Source: Reticulitermes speratus (lineage: Eukaryota > Arthropoda > Insecta > Blattodea > Rhinotermitidae). From it: DNA of 64,000 bases. Under the pieces are notes generated by a model. The model was given only the letters and a program-made list of their open reading frames with translations. It was not told the origin of the DNA and made no database searches. Below are positions 44,189-56,387 of the stretch, piece after piece; position 1 is the stretch's first letter; each line of letters begins with the position of its first letter. Both the position numbers and the translations under genes were made by a program. Where the stretch lies: NCBI GenBank assembly GCA_021186555.1, contig JAJKFL010000012.1, forward strand, positions 17,495,711 through 17,559,710. Direction: 5' to 3'.

Positions 44189-44674
44189 TCTGGGGCATCA
44201 TAAAAATATTCAAACCCTGATGAGGTTTCAAAAATATACTGAATCATAGATCAATGCCTTGTTACACCACAGAGTTTGGACAAGTAGTATGCACTCCATC
44301 TTTTAATGTGCTAATCCTTACCTGTGTATATAATGGTGTGCATGTGTATATATTTATATGTCTGATTTTACATTGCAGACTTTGTGCACTGTGTTTGAGA
44401 CAGGTCAATTTTCAGTTCTGGGAACAATTAACATTTGTTGGTCATTCAAAAATTCCAATCCTGTGCAAAACCATTAGCCCCAATGTTCAAAGATGCTACA
44501 GTTTTGCCCTCTCTTCCTCTTAAAGCTTTGGTCATGTGCAGTCATAATGGTAGTGCCTTTAAACTGGTCCTGAACAAACTATAAAAAGTATGTGTAATGT
44601 AACACATGCAGTAAACAGTTTTCAAATTGGCAAATGTGCAGAATAGATGTGAAAAATAGAAGTGTGTGTGCACA

Positions 44675-44925
44675 CAGGGGCGTAGCTAAGGGGAGGTGAG
44701 TGGTGTGGCCACCCCAGGTAGCAGAGTTCAAGGAGCGGCAAAATGAATATTTTAAGTGAAAAAATTTGATTTTATGCATTCAACAAATTTTAAATTATTG
44801 AGCCAAATCAAGACAAATGCACAGCACACTTAATGATGACAGTTTGTTTTTAAGTTCATCACTCTGGTATGGGTGACCACTTTGATTCTCACCCTGCATG
44901 CCAAAAAAATATAGCTACGCCAATG
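44675..44925 (+). mobile_element. hAT-like MITE, copy 2
   Basis: 251 bp, ends CAGGGGCGTAGCTA and TAGCTACGCCAATG. An 8-bp target duplication with one mismatch (tgtgcaca 44667-44674, tgtgaaca 44926-44933) fits the hAT superfamily. Confidence 0.8.
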
Positions 44926-47639
44926 TGTGAACAAATGGAGAAGTTTCTTAGTATATACATGCTCAATCACCAAACTGTTATGATGATTGTAACTTGAATA
45001 AAGTTTATGCATGTACAACATTGGCTCTGGTGTAGTGACTGTGTGTGAGTAATATAGAACATCTGTGATACATCAAACCGAAGTTAACATCTGTAATGTG
45101 TTAACAAAAAATACATGGAGTATCACCACTGTCACCAATTCTGAACTGCGCACTGTAGTGCTTGTTCAAGTTGATTAGAAAGTTCTTGTATACAGAGAAC
45201 ACAAGGAATTGCTGTGAATTACAAATTGTCATCAGCATCAAACATTTGTTTCATGCTTTACCGCAAGTCCAATGAATGATGTCTATTTTTTTTATCTAGA
45301 AATATATAAAATAGAACTATATATTATATAGAACATATGTGTTTGTAATAGCATATTTATCTGAAAGGGACCTAAACTAGAAAGTGCTGTGATGTGATTC
45401 CTTGAAGATAAGTACATGTTTTGTAGTGAAGTTTACTGTCAACAACCATGACTGTGCTTGTACATGTCACAAAATACACTATCCTCTAAAAGTGTATAAA
45501 TTCCAGTAATTGTAAACAGTGTTGCAGCTCTGTTGTGTGGAATCCAGAAAGCAACTTCTTATGGACCATACAGAACATGCTGCAACTTCAGTGTTTGTCT
45601 GCAGCTACGGTGATGTCTGGTGTAAATCTTCTAACACTTATAAATATTTACATATGACTGTCTCTGCTGCAGGCATTGTAAAGTCAAATGATAAAAACAA
45701 TGAACACAAATTCTCCCCCCACCTGTCTGCCTAGCAGCTATTTCCCTCTGCACGTCTTTCACCTCTCCCACCATTTCAAAACTGAGAAACTGATAAAACA
45801 AAAAGAAACACATCAGGCCTTAATCTTATGGAAGGATCTTGAAGACACTGTGGTGCTATCTCTGTTTCAATACAGAAACCCATAACACTAGGGTGACCAA
45901 TAAAAATATTCTTGACTACCTTAAATATAAGTGTGTAAACACATTTTCTGGCTCCATCCCCTTGGAATAATTCTGGTAGTAGCCATGGAATGAGTTCATA
46001 CCTTCAATGTGAAGAACATGAGAAAGTTTTAATATTCAGCACATCTATACAGATACAACAAGAACTTATATTGTGTTATCCTCTGTGAAAATCTATCATG
46101 ACTTTGATACCATTACTTTCTCTTCTATTTTGTATGACAATTTTCTTGCAGGATTCTACTGATATGTAGTGGATGGTGAAGGCACCTCAGAAGACTTGCC
46201 CAGACATCACTGTCAATTTCTGTAGTCTTTCATGTAGCTTGTTTTATATAATTCTTCAGAGTTACATTCCCCAGATCTCCTATTTTTAATTATAATGCAC
46301 AGCATGAAACTGTAGTCTGCTATTTTTCAGGAATGAAACCTGCACATTATAAGTGAACTGTACTCACTTGTATTTATGATCTATTTTGTTGATGAAAGAA
46401 TATTCCATACTTCTGTGAGGATGGTGTATCTTTAGGGATGTAATTCATTGAAGGAGTTTGAAATGGTGATTACATGTTACAGAATGTGACAAAATGCACT
46501 TGAAGTACTCATATTACACAAACACAAAGGGAATGTTGTAAATGGCTAGAATCCACCGACACAGTAGTGCACAGTCATATTTTTCTGTGTAAATTTAAAA
46601 TAAATTAATTAAGAAAGTTGTATTTATTGAAACATTTTTCCATTACAGGAGGGGCACATAAATTAAAACAACTTTCATGTAACTTATACCATGTCATACT
46701 GTATCAGTTTCTCGCATGAGAAATAACTTATTTAGTCAATGTTTAACCAGAAGAATAGGAACTGACCAAACAACATATGTAATATTGTACAGCTAAATAA
46801 TGAGTCTGCGCTGTTTTAAAAATAAAAGTGTACTGTCTTCAGTATACCATGCTGCCAGTAACACAAATGAATGTCAATAGAACAGATCTTGTGAAGAAAA
46901 ATACACTTTACTAATTATCATGAAGTTCAGCTTTCAAATGTCAGCAATTTTCAATTTCATATGGCTCCAGGGAAACAAAGTTTTTTCTTTGACTATATCA
47001 CCAAGATATGTCTGTGCTAGAAAGAAATTGATCTATTTCTGTTGACCCCTGTATGAACACAATGCCACATGACACATCCCATGATACTTCTTGGTGTATT
47101 CACATATTATTGGGAGGTTGTATTAAAGTTTGGCAACCGATTGCAGTTTCTGTAAAAATCAGACAAAACAGGAGACACTTGACATCAAGACCTACAAGTT
47201 TTCCTGCACATAGCTCAAACTCAACTTGCAAAATATGTACTTGTGGGAGCGAGAAATATTTGAAACAGAAGTTGCAGAGAAGAACAAAACATGCTTTTTA
47301 AATTCAATACACTTTTTTAAATTTTGCAGTTTTAAAATAATTTAACTGAAGTGAGAAAAGCTCCAGAATTGTTATGCTATGTCTACATTACTGAGCTTTT
47401 GCATTCAGCAATCAACAATGGTCTTCTGAACATATATGAGACTCTATAACACTTCCCACTTGAATGTACAGATCTGCACCCAGATAAACACACACTGAAG
47501 TCTTGAGATAAACCCAAGGCAAGTATGTGAAATGTCACCCACTCACATAAACACAAAATGTATAAAGAATGTTACGTTACTTACAAAATGCAACCACATG
47601 TAACCAACTCCCTGTGTTAATTACAGGCTGAACCACGTA

Positions 47640-49420
47640 ACACCATATTTAATAGCGTCGAATGAATGGCATATTCCGATTCCAATTCAAATATTTTATC
47701 AAAATCTCTTTTTCAAGCTTAAAACAACTTTATCAACATAACAAAGCACTCGGTAGATCTTAATGTTTCGTAAAATACGCAAGTGGTTTATAGTGGCAGT
47801 ACAAACCATCACTGATTCCTAAATAGAGACCCATGCCTACACAAACCTTGCCACAAAAGCAGTTTCAAGTATATCTGAAAATTGAAGTCTTGTGGAATAT
47901 TACGCTATGTCAAGTGACAAGTGGTGCCCCTATCTTAATGGTCAAGCAGTCCATAAAGAGTGTGGGCTGAATGACCCCCTAAGATGAAAGCAATACGATC
48001 CTTCAACACGTCGGCACCTACTTACCAGTTGGCAGGTCGTAACATCCCAGAAGACTTGAATTTTCAGCAATACTGCTGTGTGAACTCAAAATCTCGCACA
48101 AAACTCTTCCCTTTATATTAAACTCGCCTGTAGCCAGGGCGGGGAGGATTCTGTATTTTGCGGGCCCAGATGTTGTATGATATACGCGATTTGAGGATTT
48201 ACATACCTGTACCACCGTCATAAGGAAGTGCGGTCTCCGTAATATAAAATTCCAATTATTTATAAATAAATATCTATATCAACAGTAAATATACCTTAGC
48301 CAACTATTCACAGAATCTTGAGACTCTCAACCACAGATTACTACTCTCAACTAAAACAACCTTAAACCAGACCACTCTGTACCAGTATCCTCAAATTCCC
48401 GCCTTATGATGGCGACGACGAACAAGACAAATGCGCCTAGACCGTATATTGAACAAGAACGCATCGAGCAGCGTACTCATGCAATGTCTCGTAGCGTGAT
48501 ACAGATGCTTGTAACCACAGATTACTACTAACAGACTGCAAGTGACCTTGCCCCTATGATACCAAAATATCATGGCAAGTTGACTTCACAAGATGAGACC
48601 AAAAATTCCCGCACGGAAAACCAGAGAACAACCATTTCATAACACCAGATAAATTACTGAATCCAGTAGTACTAGGCACACAGCAGGCACACCACAGTTG
48701 ACCCATGAAAGGAATTATGTGAGCTGAGCGCCTGGGTTTGTTTATAAACAAAATTACTAATTTTTGCTGCAGTTCAATGCCATGTTATACACTTCTGGCC
48801 CCTATTAGGTCGCGGTCACAACAGCCTTTCCAACATTTATGTGAAAATGAACGTTAATGCCGTAAGTTGGGATTACGTGTTCTTGTATAGACCTAAATTA
48901 GGAAGCACATGACTCATACTTTCTTGTGCCGTGTCTGATGTTATTTAGTACTTGTGTCGATATACCACAACATAGCTACGATTCGTTGTAACTTTCGTTG
49001 CTTATTTTCAGGTTTCAGTGATATCAGGACCGTTTTACGCATTACTGTCAGTATGCATGTTGCTAACCCTGATGAGACAAGATGGCTGCCATAGGTTACA
49101 ATAGTCAAGTGGAGGTTGCGAAAGAAGGTACAACGAAAATGCGTTAACATTATATTCACAACTAACTTTAATAATAAATGTTGCTTCTGTTAGACTAATG
49201 ATAGCTTTGCGAAGTCTTGGTGCATATGAAAGTACAGACACTTAGTACGACAAGGGAAATAATTTCGCCTCTAACAGGCGTGGACTGACTCCAAATGCAC
49301 ACGTGAGCATCTGCCACATCGTTTATAAAATGTAATGCTTTGACAAGACGAGTTAAGAAAGAATTTAAATTCTCTAACGTACAGTGTGTACAAAAAATGA
49401 TATAATTACTGCAAAATACT
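47640..49420. promoter_or_regulatory. CpG-dense promoter-like region upstream of POLG
   Basis: CpG is frequent here (for example around 47990-48240, 48400-48500, 48780-48870 and 49190-49320) and scarce on both sides. In insects with methylated gene bodies, unmethylated promoters keep CpG in this way. Candidate plus-strand donors include gccgtaagt near 48860 and aagaaggtacaa near 49128, which could join to the acceptor at 51087. On the minus strand, ATGACGGTGGTACAG followed by gtatgt at 48221-48201 could be a first exon of a divergent transcript. A relic of an inverted-repeat element (about 47970-48065) adds some of the CpGs. Confidence 0.5.
47970..48065 (+). mobile_element. Single arm of a family-E-like element in the POLG promoter region
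   Basis: The order gaccccctaagatg - cttcaacacgtcgg - aacatcccagaagacttga parallels the right arm at 58606-58694. It lies inside the CpG-dense region. Confidence 0.35.
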
Positions 49421-51087
49421 GAAAGGTTACCTGTCATGACGTTCTATATTTCGAGTGTTGAAATGAAAACTAGATATTATGCCTTGTCATTTGTAAAGTA
49501 TATGTGTCTGATGTCTGAACCAGTTGAGTACTGGATAAACGAATGACAATGTGAGATAGGGACAAATCTGTACAAGTGTTGAGCACACATGTATGTAATG
49601 TAAATGTGTTGAAACCGTCAACTCTGCGTTTGATAACTGTTCTTTAGTAGGCCACAAGAAAACGCAACAGTTGTCGTAAATCACATCTTTGTAATAGTAT
49701 TATTTAGTTCTGCAATATGCCCTGTCTTGTTCCTTCCTTTCATCTGTAAATATGTGAGAAGGAAAGTTGTGAATATTACATTGTCAGAACAGAGGTGGTG
49801 TCAGCATAAAGAACAGTAGGTCAGCCCTGTCCTCTGTACACTGCACATTTAAATTTAACCCTTGCATGGCCATTTCAAGAAATGATTGATTTTTTATCAC
49901 AACAGATGAATGTAGACTAAATGTCATGTATATTGTCTGTCTCAATTTTGAAGGTAGTGCAGTCTGTGTATGTGAGTAGCATTCAATTAGAACCTTATAC
50001 CATTGACACAAAACCAGTTCAAGGCAGCAGGTTGAACATTGACATGATTCAGGGACAGAGTTAAATTAACAGCACCATGTAATTAAAAACCCTGAAGAGT
50101 GTGATGCAATTATTAACACCTATGTCCGTATTTTTATTTACAGAAGGCGTTGATCAGAGTTAAGCAGATGCAACACATCTAAACCATTGTCAAAGCACAG
50201 TAAGTTAGTGTAGTATGATGTGGGGGGATTATGTTAGTGTAACTGCTGTATAGTATATTAGATATTGGGTTTGCCAAAAATTTATCGAAGCATGTTTTTA
50301 TTTTATCACATTCACAAGGTAGCAAATGTTTGTGATGTGTTTCCCATATTTACATGCATAAAACAAATAGACATACCCTGCTTCATCATTTCAAGCAGCC
50401 ACCACTGAATGAATGTTATGCACATGTCTGTGCACACACCTGTTGTAGTGTAGGCCTGTTTTGAACAAAACAAAACTTGTTTCAGAGGAAAGTTATAGCT
50501 GCCAATGACCTAAATAGTTATTAATTTATTATATATATATATATATTCTATTTTTCCCCATGCATGTGGGTACCATTATTGTAGTGGCCATCAAATACTA
50601 AAGTCCTGATATGCAGTGTTGCTTAAACTTTTGTTTGGTTTGGGTTCTTACTGACATTTCTTTTTTTAGTCATGTTTTTATCTGTTGCCTATTAAAGTGC
50701 CCCAACCTTCATCTTCTCTGTATGCATGTTAACAACCCAAGAACCACTGTACAGATTTTCATAAAATTTGAAATTGGACAATTTTACAAAGAACAGTCAG
50801 TCTGTGTCAGTTGTCATTTAGGTTAGATAATTATAAAAACAAGTGTACATGAAGTCCATGAAACCTCCAAAACACATTGTTAACAGTATGCCACATAGCC
50901 ATTTACACATTAACAGAGCAGTAAGATGGATGCTATAGTTTTTGCACATATAAAATGTGTGTCTCTGAGGTAAATTTACTTTGGCAGCCTTCTTTATATC
51001 CTCCTTCTAAGTTTGCCTTTCCTGAAATTTAACTCCATAATAATGTGCATTTGATATGTTAATTCATTATCTCTGTTGCTATTACAG
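49421..51087 (+). other. Probable POLG 5' intron
   Basis: AT-rich and CpG-poor. It ends with a strong acceptor at 51087. No coding frame of interest. Confidence 0.4.
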
Positions 51088-51188
51088 TTATATCATGAAG
51101 TTGGTTCATCAAGAAATCAAAGTACTTCGAGAACAAACATTTTAATTCATGTATTCATGATGCGTGAAGAATTTTAAGTTTACACCCA
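51088..51188 (+). promoter_or_regulatory. POLG: POLG 5' leader with short upstream ORFs
   Basis: A strong acceptor (ttatctctgttgctattacag) ends at 51087, so this is probably the start of the POLG coding exon, joined to an upstream non-coding exon. The leader carries an upstream ATG at 51096 (16 codons, stops before the main start) and two very short ones near 51147-51175. Such uORFs usually lower translation of the main frame; that role here is inference. Confidence 0.55.
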
Positions 51189-54100
51189 ATGTTAGGGAAT
51201 CTCAGCTATTTTTTGAGAGGCCAGTTTGTTTCTGAGTGCACTCCAGTTGTTTCATCGTTACGGTATGTGTCGAACGAGGGAGGTCCACCGAATGTCAATG
51301 GTGGACAGATGAAAGAGGAACTTAGGACCCTGTCAGATGTTTTTCCAGCAGCAAATCAAAATGTAATATCACCAAAGAATTTAGCTACTTATAATAAAGT
51401 TGATGTTCATATAAATAGCAAACATACTGCAGTAAGAAGCCTTGATTTGGCTCTGGCTGAGTGCATTCCACATAGTGTCAGCACCTTCTCTGATATTGAA
51501 AAGACAGTTGATTCAGAAATTATCTCCAGGCATGGAATTGGTAAAGAAAAATTTATCAGATTCATTGAGAGTCCTCTTAGGAAGGTAAAGGTACTGAAGA
51601 ATGATGTAAGAAAAGTGAATGCAGATAATGAAAAACTTAAAGGTAACACAAAGCAAAAAATGGAGAAATTAGATGACAGAGAAACAAGGATAAATGAAAT
51701 GAAAATACAAATGTTATCTAAAGGCTTATTTGAGCAATTATTTGGAAAAGAAGAGACCTGTAAAAGGCCAACTCAAGAACAAATTTTAAGGGCTCAAGAA
51801 GAATTGGAAAAACATCAACTTCTTTCATCTGAGAATGTCTGTGTGGAAGATATTAACTTCAAACTGCATGCTTTAGAGGGTGGTAATTTACAGAACCACT
51901 TTCACATAATAGGTGAGCAACAAAGTCACCCATATAGAGTTCTTCTTGAAGAGCTGGTTGCCCACTTACCAGAAGCACCAAAAGAATGGCTTCTTCAGCC
52001 AGGTTGGACAAAGTACAGTACAGATTTATCTCCTCAGTCAGTCCTGTTTCCAGAAGAAGATGCACTTGTATTTGATGTGGAAGTTTGTCGTTGTGCAGGA
52101 GATGCACCAACTGTAGCCACTGCTGTTAGTCCTCATGCATGGTATGCTTGGGTGAGTGATGCAATCATTAGTGGCAGCAGTGGGACTGTTGGACGACATT
52201 ATTCAACCAAAGACTTGATTCCATTAGAGAGTGGCCCTTTGCAGCGCGGTGTAGGTCATGGGATCACTAAACCGAGAGTGGTGGTTGGGCACAATGTTTC
52301 ATATGATCGAGCTCGAATAAAAGAACAGTACTGGCTGGAAGGTACTGGGATGCGATTTGTTGATACCATGTCACTTCATGTGTGTGTTAGTGGAGTTACA
52401 AGTTACCAAAGGGCACTTCTGAAGTCTTCTGTAACAAATCGTGCTGGTGAGCTGGAGGTGGAATCTGAGAGGGAAAATGAAGAATGGCGAAATTATAGTT
52501 CTCTTAACAGTTTAAGTGAAGTTCACAAGCTGTATTGTGGGACACCTTTGGATAAGGCGACAAGGGACGTATTTGTTAATGGCACACTGGAAGATGTGCA
52601 CAGGCAATTTCAAACTGTGATGAAATACTGTGCTGGGGATGTTATTGCCACTCATAATATTTTACGAGAATTGCTGCCTCTTTTCCTGTCCCGATTCCCT
52701 CATCCTGTTACGTTAGCTGGAATGTTGGAGCTTAGTACTGCCTACCTGCCAGTCAATTCAAATTGGAACCGTTACTTGACAGATGCCCAGCAGACCTTTG
52801 ATGATTTGGACAGTGAAGCAAGATTTTTATTGTCGCAGCGGGCAGATGAAGCTTGCCAGCTGCTTCATGAGAACAGGTATTATGAAGATCTCTGGTTGTG
52901 GGATCAAGATTGGAGCACTCAAATGTTAAAACTTAAAAAGTCTGTTGCCAAGAAAAGTAAAGAAAGTGGCTTAAATGTGCAGAAATCTGGGGATTTGCTT
53001 CAGGAAGTCAAAGATGTAAATGACAATGAAGCTTCAAAGAAAAATGCACATAAAACAACTCTTAAAGGACAAGACCTGCACACATATAATGAAAATTGGG
53101 CACTTGTTCCAAACCATTGTAATGAAGATTATGATCTTGGCGAAACTGATAAGTTGAGCGACAAGTTTCAGTACCTTACAGAGACCAGAAAACTGCTTCC
53201 TGCTAAAATGCCACATCTTCCTGGCTACCCAGCATGGTATAGGAAACTGTGTCCTAGATCAGGTGCACGTGACTGGACTCCTGGTCCTCAGCTTATTAGT
53301 ACATCTATGCAGATCACACCAAAGCTGCTGTGCCTCACATGGGAGTCTTACCCACTGCATTATGTACAAGGACATGGCTGGGGTTTCCTTGTTCCATATT
53401 GCATTAGCAGTGGTAATGTGAATGACACATCCCCCCAGGTTCCTCTCAAAAAGCTCCTAGAAAGTTGTCCCATTCCTGATGGAGGTCGTTTAATTGCAGG
53501 AGCTAACGAGAGTGAGGCTGCACTTTTAAATCTTCATGATGCTGTTGAGGCAAATGTCTCGATGAAAGCTTTCTGTAAGACCAGAAAGGCAGGTGAGGTG
53601 CCAAATTGGTATAAAGGCACTGGTGTCTGGTGCAGTGTAGATGTTGGGGGCTGTTGTTGGTTTTTGAAACTGCCACATAAAGATGGGAGTAATCATAGAG
53701 TTGGTAATCCGTTGGCTAAGGATTTTCTTAACAAGTTTTCTGAGAATGTGTTGGCTGGTGCTGATGCTGGAGCAGAGAAGGTGCTGGCCATTGGGCGAAT
53801 GCTGTCATACTGGAGAAACAATCGAGATCGTATTGAACAGCAACTTGTAGTGTGGTTGGGGGCACGAGATCTTCCACGTTCACTGCGTGAGTTGGATACT
53901 GAATTTGGTGCTATAATACCACAAGTTGTAATCTGTGGAACACTAACACGTCGGGCTGTGGAACGAACATGGATGACGGCATCTAATGCTCATAAAGAGA
54001 GAATTGGTTCAGAGGTGCGTGCCATGGTGCAAGCTCCTCCAGGTTACAGCATTGTTGGTGCTGATGTGGATTCACAAGAATTATGGATAGCATCTGTTAT

Positions 54101-55088
54101 TGGAGATGCCCACTTTGCAAGAATGCATGGGGCTACACCGTTTGGTTGGATGACACTGAGTGGCAGGAAAGCAGATGGAACTGACATGCATAGTGTTACA
54201 GCAAAAGCTGTAGGCATATCCAGAGACCATGCCAAGGTTATCAACTATGCACGAATCTATGGTGCTGGTCAGCAGTTTGCTGAGAGACTCTTGAAGCAGT
54301 TCAACCCCGCAATGTCAGATGGTGAAGCCAAGGCAAAAGCTAGAAAAATGTTCACATTGACCAAAGGAAAGCGAAAGTACCGACTTAAAGCATCATACCA
54401 TGATTTTCTGGAAGATCGTTTGTATACAATGACAGAAGCATTGAAACTTAGGGCAAAACATGGTGTTACATTGGAAGAAATGTTTGAGCATCCACAGTGG
54501 ACTGGTGGCACAGAATCAGCTATGTTCAACCGCCTTGAAGAGATTGCAAACAGCAAGACACCAGTAACACCATTCTTGGGTGGACGTTTAAGCCGTGCGC
54601 TGGAACCCAGGGATGGGATGGATGATCGTTACCTGCCAACACGTGTAAATTGGGTTGTGCAGAGTGGTGCTGTAGATTTCTTACACCTAATGTTGGTCAG
54701 CATGCGTTGGCTGCTTGATACCCGAGCCCGATTTTGCATCAGTTTTCATGACGAAGTCCGATATCTTGTACCAGATGAACAGAAATATGAAGCTGCTCTT
54801 GCATTGCATGTTACCAACCTACTGGCTCGTGCATTCTGTGCCCAACAGTTGGGTCTGTATGATTTGCCACAATCTGTAGCATTCTTTGCCTCAGTGGAGG
54901 TGGACACAGTTCTTAGGAAAGAGGCACATCAGGACTGTTACACACCATCAAACCCACATGGTCTTAGCAGGGGTTATGGCATACCCCAGGGAGAATCTCT
55001 GGATATATACCAAGCATTGAAAAAAGCTGGTGGAGGCCTAAAAACTGCTAACCGGAGGATAAAGAAGAGGTACCAGTGCATGACATAA
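51189..55088 (+). CDS. POLG: DNA polymerase gamma catalytic subunit (mitochondrial)
   Basis: Family A polymerase that replicates and repairs mitochondrial DNA in the matrix. 1,299 aa in one open frame. The N-terminus (MLGNLSYFLRGQF...) has the look of a targeting peptide. Exonuclease motifs: I FDVEV (Asp296, Glu298), II VVGHNVSYDRARI (Asp373), III YCAGDVIAT (Asp484); these correspond to human D198, E200, D274 and D399. Polymerase motifs: A GADVDSQELW (Asp959, human D890), B RDHAKVINYARIYGAG (Tyr1020, Tyr1024), C FHDEVRY (His1187, Asp1188, Glu1189; human D1135). The spacer lies at about 510-880. All catalytic residues are present, so the gene looks intact. A lysine-rich stretch at about 90-170 before RINEMKIQMLSKGL makes the N-terminus some 100 residues longer than in human POLG. 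The codon region is CpG-poor. The start is the first ATG in the frame after an upstream splice acceptor. Confidence 0.97.
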   Translation: MLGNLSYFLRGQFVSECTPVVSSLRYVSNEGGPPNVNGGQMKEELRTLSDVFPAANQNVISPKNLATYNKVDVHINSKHTAVRSLDLALAECIPHSVSTFSDIEKTVDSEIISRHGIGKEKFIRFIESPLRKVKVLKNDVRKVNADNEKLKGNTKQKMEKLDDRETRINEMKIQMLSKGLFEQLFGKEETCKRPTQEQILRAQEELEKHQLLSSENVCVEDINFKLHALEGGNLQNHFHIIGEQQSHPYRVLLEELVAHLPEAPKEWLLQPGWTKYSTDLSPQSVLFPEEDALVFDVEVCRCAGDAPTVATAVSPHAWYAWVSDAIISGSSGTVGRHYSTKDLIPLESGPLQRGVGHGITKPRVVVGHNVSYDRARIKEQYWLEGTGMRFVDTMSLHVCVSGVTSYQRALLKSSVTNRAGELEVESERENEEWRNYSSLNSLSEVHKLYCGTPLDKATRDVFVNGTLEDVHRQFQTVMKYCAGDVIATHNILRELLPLFLSRFPHPVTLAGMLELSTAYLPVNSNWNRYLTDAQQTFDDLDSEARFLLSQRADEACQLLHENRYYEDLWLWDQDWSTQMLKLKKSVAKKSKESGLNVQKSGDLLQEVKDVNDNEASKKNAHKTTLKGQDLHTYNENWALVPNHCNEDYDLGETDKLSDKFQYLTETRKLLPAKMPHLPGYPAWYRKLCPRSGARDWTPGPQLISTSMQITPKLLCLTWESYPLHYVQGHGWGFLVPYCISSGNVNDTSPQVPLKKLLESCPIPDGGRLIAGANESEAALLNLHDAVEANVSMKAFCKTRKAGEVPNWYKGTGVWCSVDVGGCCWFLKLPHKDGSNHRVGNPLAKDFLNKFSENVLAGADAGAEKVLAIGRMLSYWRNNRDRIEQQLVVWLGARDLPRSLRELDTEFGAIIPQVVICGTLTRRAVERTWMTASNAHKERIGSEVRAMVQAPPGYSIVGADVDSQELWIASVIGDAHFARMHGATPFGWMTLSGRKADGTDMHSVTAKAVGISRDHAKVINYARIYGAGQQFAERLLKQFNPAMSDGEAKAKARKMFTLTKGKRKYRLKASYHDFLEDRLYTMTEALKLRAKHGVTLEEMFEHPQWTGGTESAMFNRLEEIANSKTPVTPFLGGRLSRALEPRDGMDDRYLPTRVNWVVQSGAVDFLHLMLVSMRWLLDTRARFCISFHDEVRYLVPDEQKYEAALALHVTNLLARAFCAQQLGLYDLPQSVAFFASVEVDTVLRKEAHQDCYTPSNPHGLSRGYGIPQGESLDIYQALKKAGGGLKTANRRIKKRYQCMT

Positions 55089-55380
55089 AGAATTTAAGTA
55101 ACCTTCAGTGGTATTGTATTGCTGATGAAGTGTCAGATGCTGAACTTTAAATATAGAATGCTTTTCTTTTGCATGTGTACAAGTGACAAACGACCCTGTT
55201 GAAATGAACGTAGATTTGCTTTAACATAGCCGTTCAAACAGAAGAATGTCTGTGAAAAACACAGGTCTCATTTTAGCATTGGATTAACAAAGAGATACAG
55301 TAATGATGTAGTGACATGAACAAAATGTACATACATGGTAACAGCAAGCTAATGATGCCTTTGCATGGTCTTTCTTGCAG

Positions 55381-55475
55381 ACCAGCCGATGTCACCGAAG
55401 TTTAAAATGGACAACTGGTTGATACCAGAGTACGTAGCTCAACACTTCAACAATAAAAGGCAAGAACGTATTTGC
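55381..55475 (+). other. Possible alternative POLG terminal exon
   Basis: A good acceptor (ctttcttgcag, ending 55380) lies about 290 nt after the POLG stop, and an AATAAA follows at 55452. A GT at 55063 inside the last POLG codons (aagaag-ag|gtacca) would splice in frame to give a C-terminus KKRPADVTEV instead of KKRYQCMT. The donor is only a moderate match. No transcript evidence is available here. Confidence 0.25.
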
Positions 55476-55983
55476 TGTTAAGAGAATTATTTAGCATAGA
55501 ATCATGATGTGCATTTTGTTGAAAAAAGTATGAGATCAAGTTATTGAGGAAAACTGATTGTTCTTTTTTGGAATTGGGGTGTTGAAAGAAGGCACTATAA
55601 CAGCAGTTTGAAAATGGTGAAAAGTATTATGTGTGGTTACTGTGATTGAAGATATTGAAATGTCCAGAATTCAAGCCTGACATGTATTGTGTAAGCAGAT
55701 TGATGGCTGATGTTAAGTTATGGCCACACAGCATTGTGGTGCAGCAGTTGTGACACAGATGGGTTATCTCAGAATTTCTGAACTTAGCTTTCTAAGAATT
55801 TTTCATAAAATAAATGTTGGAGGAGTGGATTGGCAACATAGACAGGTCCTGGGGACTGCTGGAAAAGATTTGTGGGAGTTAGAATGCTTTGAATTGCAAA
55901 TATTAAGTGTCCATAGACACTGAAGACATTAGACATGTTTCGTGAAGAGATGACTTGAAGATTAATTACTTAATATGCTTGTA

Positions 55984-56001
55984 GTGTGTGTGTGTGTGTG
56001 T
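55984..56001. repeat. (TG)n microsatellite
   Basis: Nine TG units between POLG and EIF1AD. Confidence 0.9.
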
Positions 56002-56387
56002 CATCTGACTGTAGTAGATCCTTATACTTTACTGTTGATATTTACCTCTTCAGATTTTTGTTAATGTTACTGCCCTGATTTAGCTAAATCAATAATGTGA
56101 CTTGCTATAGAGTCAGGGTTTGATATCTGGCAAGTCCAGTGTTGCACTGAGGTGTACCCAACTCATTAACCAATAGGTACCAGGGTCAAATGTCCAAAAA
56201 CTGTAGATAACTATTGAGTTCTCAGTTCCAGATTATGTGGAGCTCCTTATATGCTGTCATGGTACTAGACTTACACACAGGGCTACTGTACTTTGCCTTA
56301 TTTTCATGGTCTTCATTTTTCAGATATTCTGTTTACCTTTATCTTCCATGTCACATCCAGTGATGATGCTTGCTTTTGGTGTTCCAG

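Larger units (their letters stand above)
40809..47639. other. CpG-poor stretch between GST and the POLG promoter
   Basis: GST 3' UTR is expected at the start. Two SINE fragments, one hAT-like MITE and one unassigned minus-strand frame (43.9-44.2 kb) are the only items seen. Low CpG suggests it is transcribed, possibly as introns of a minus-strand gene. Confidence 0.4.
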
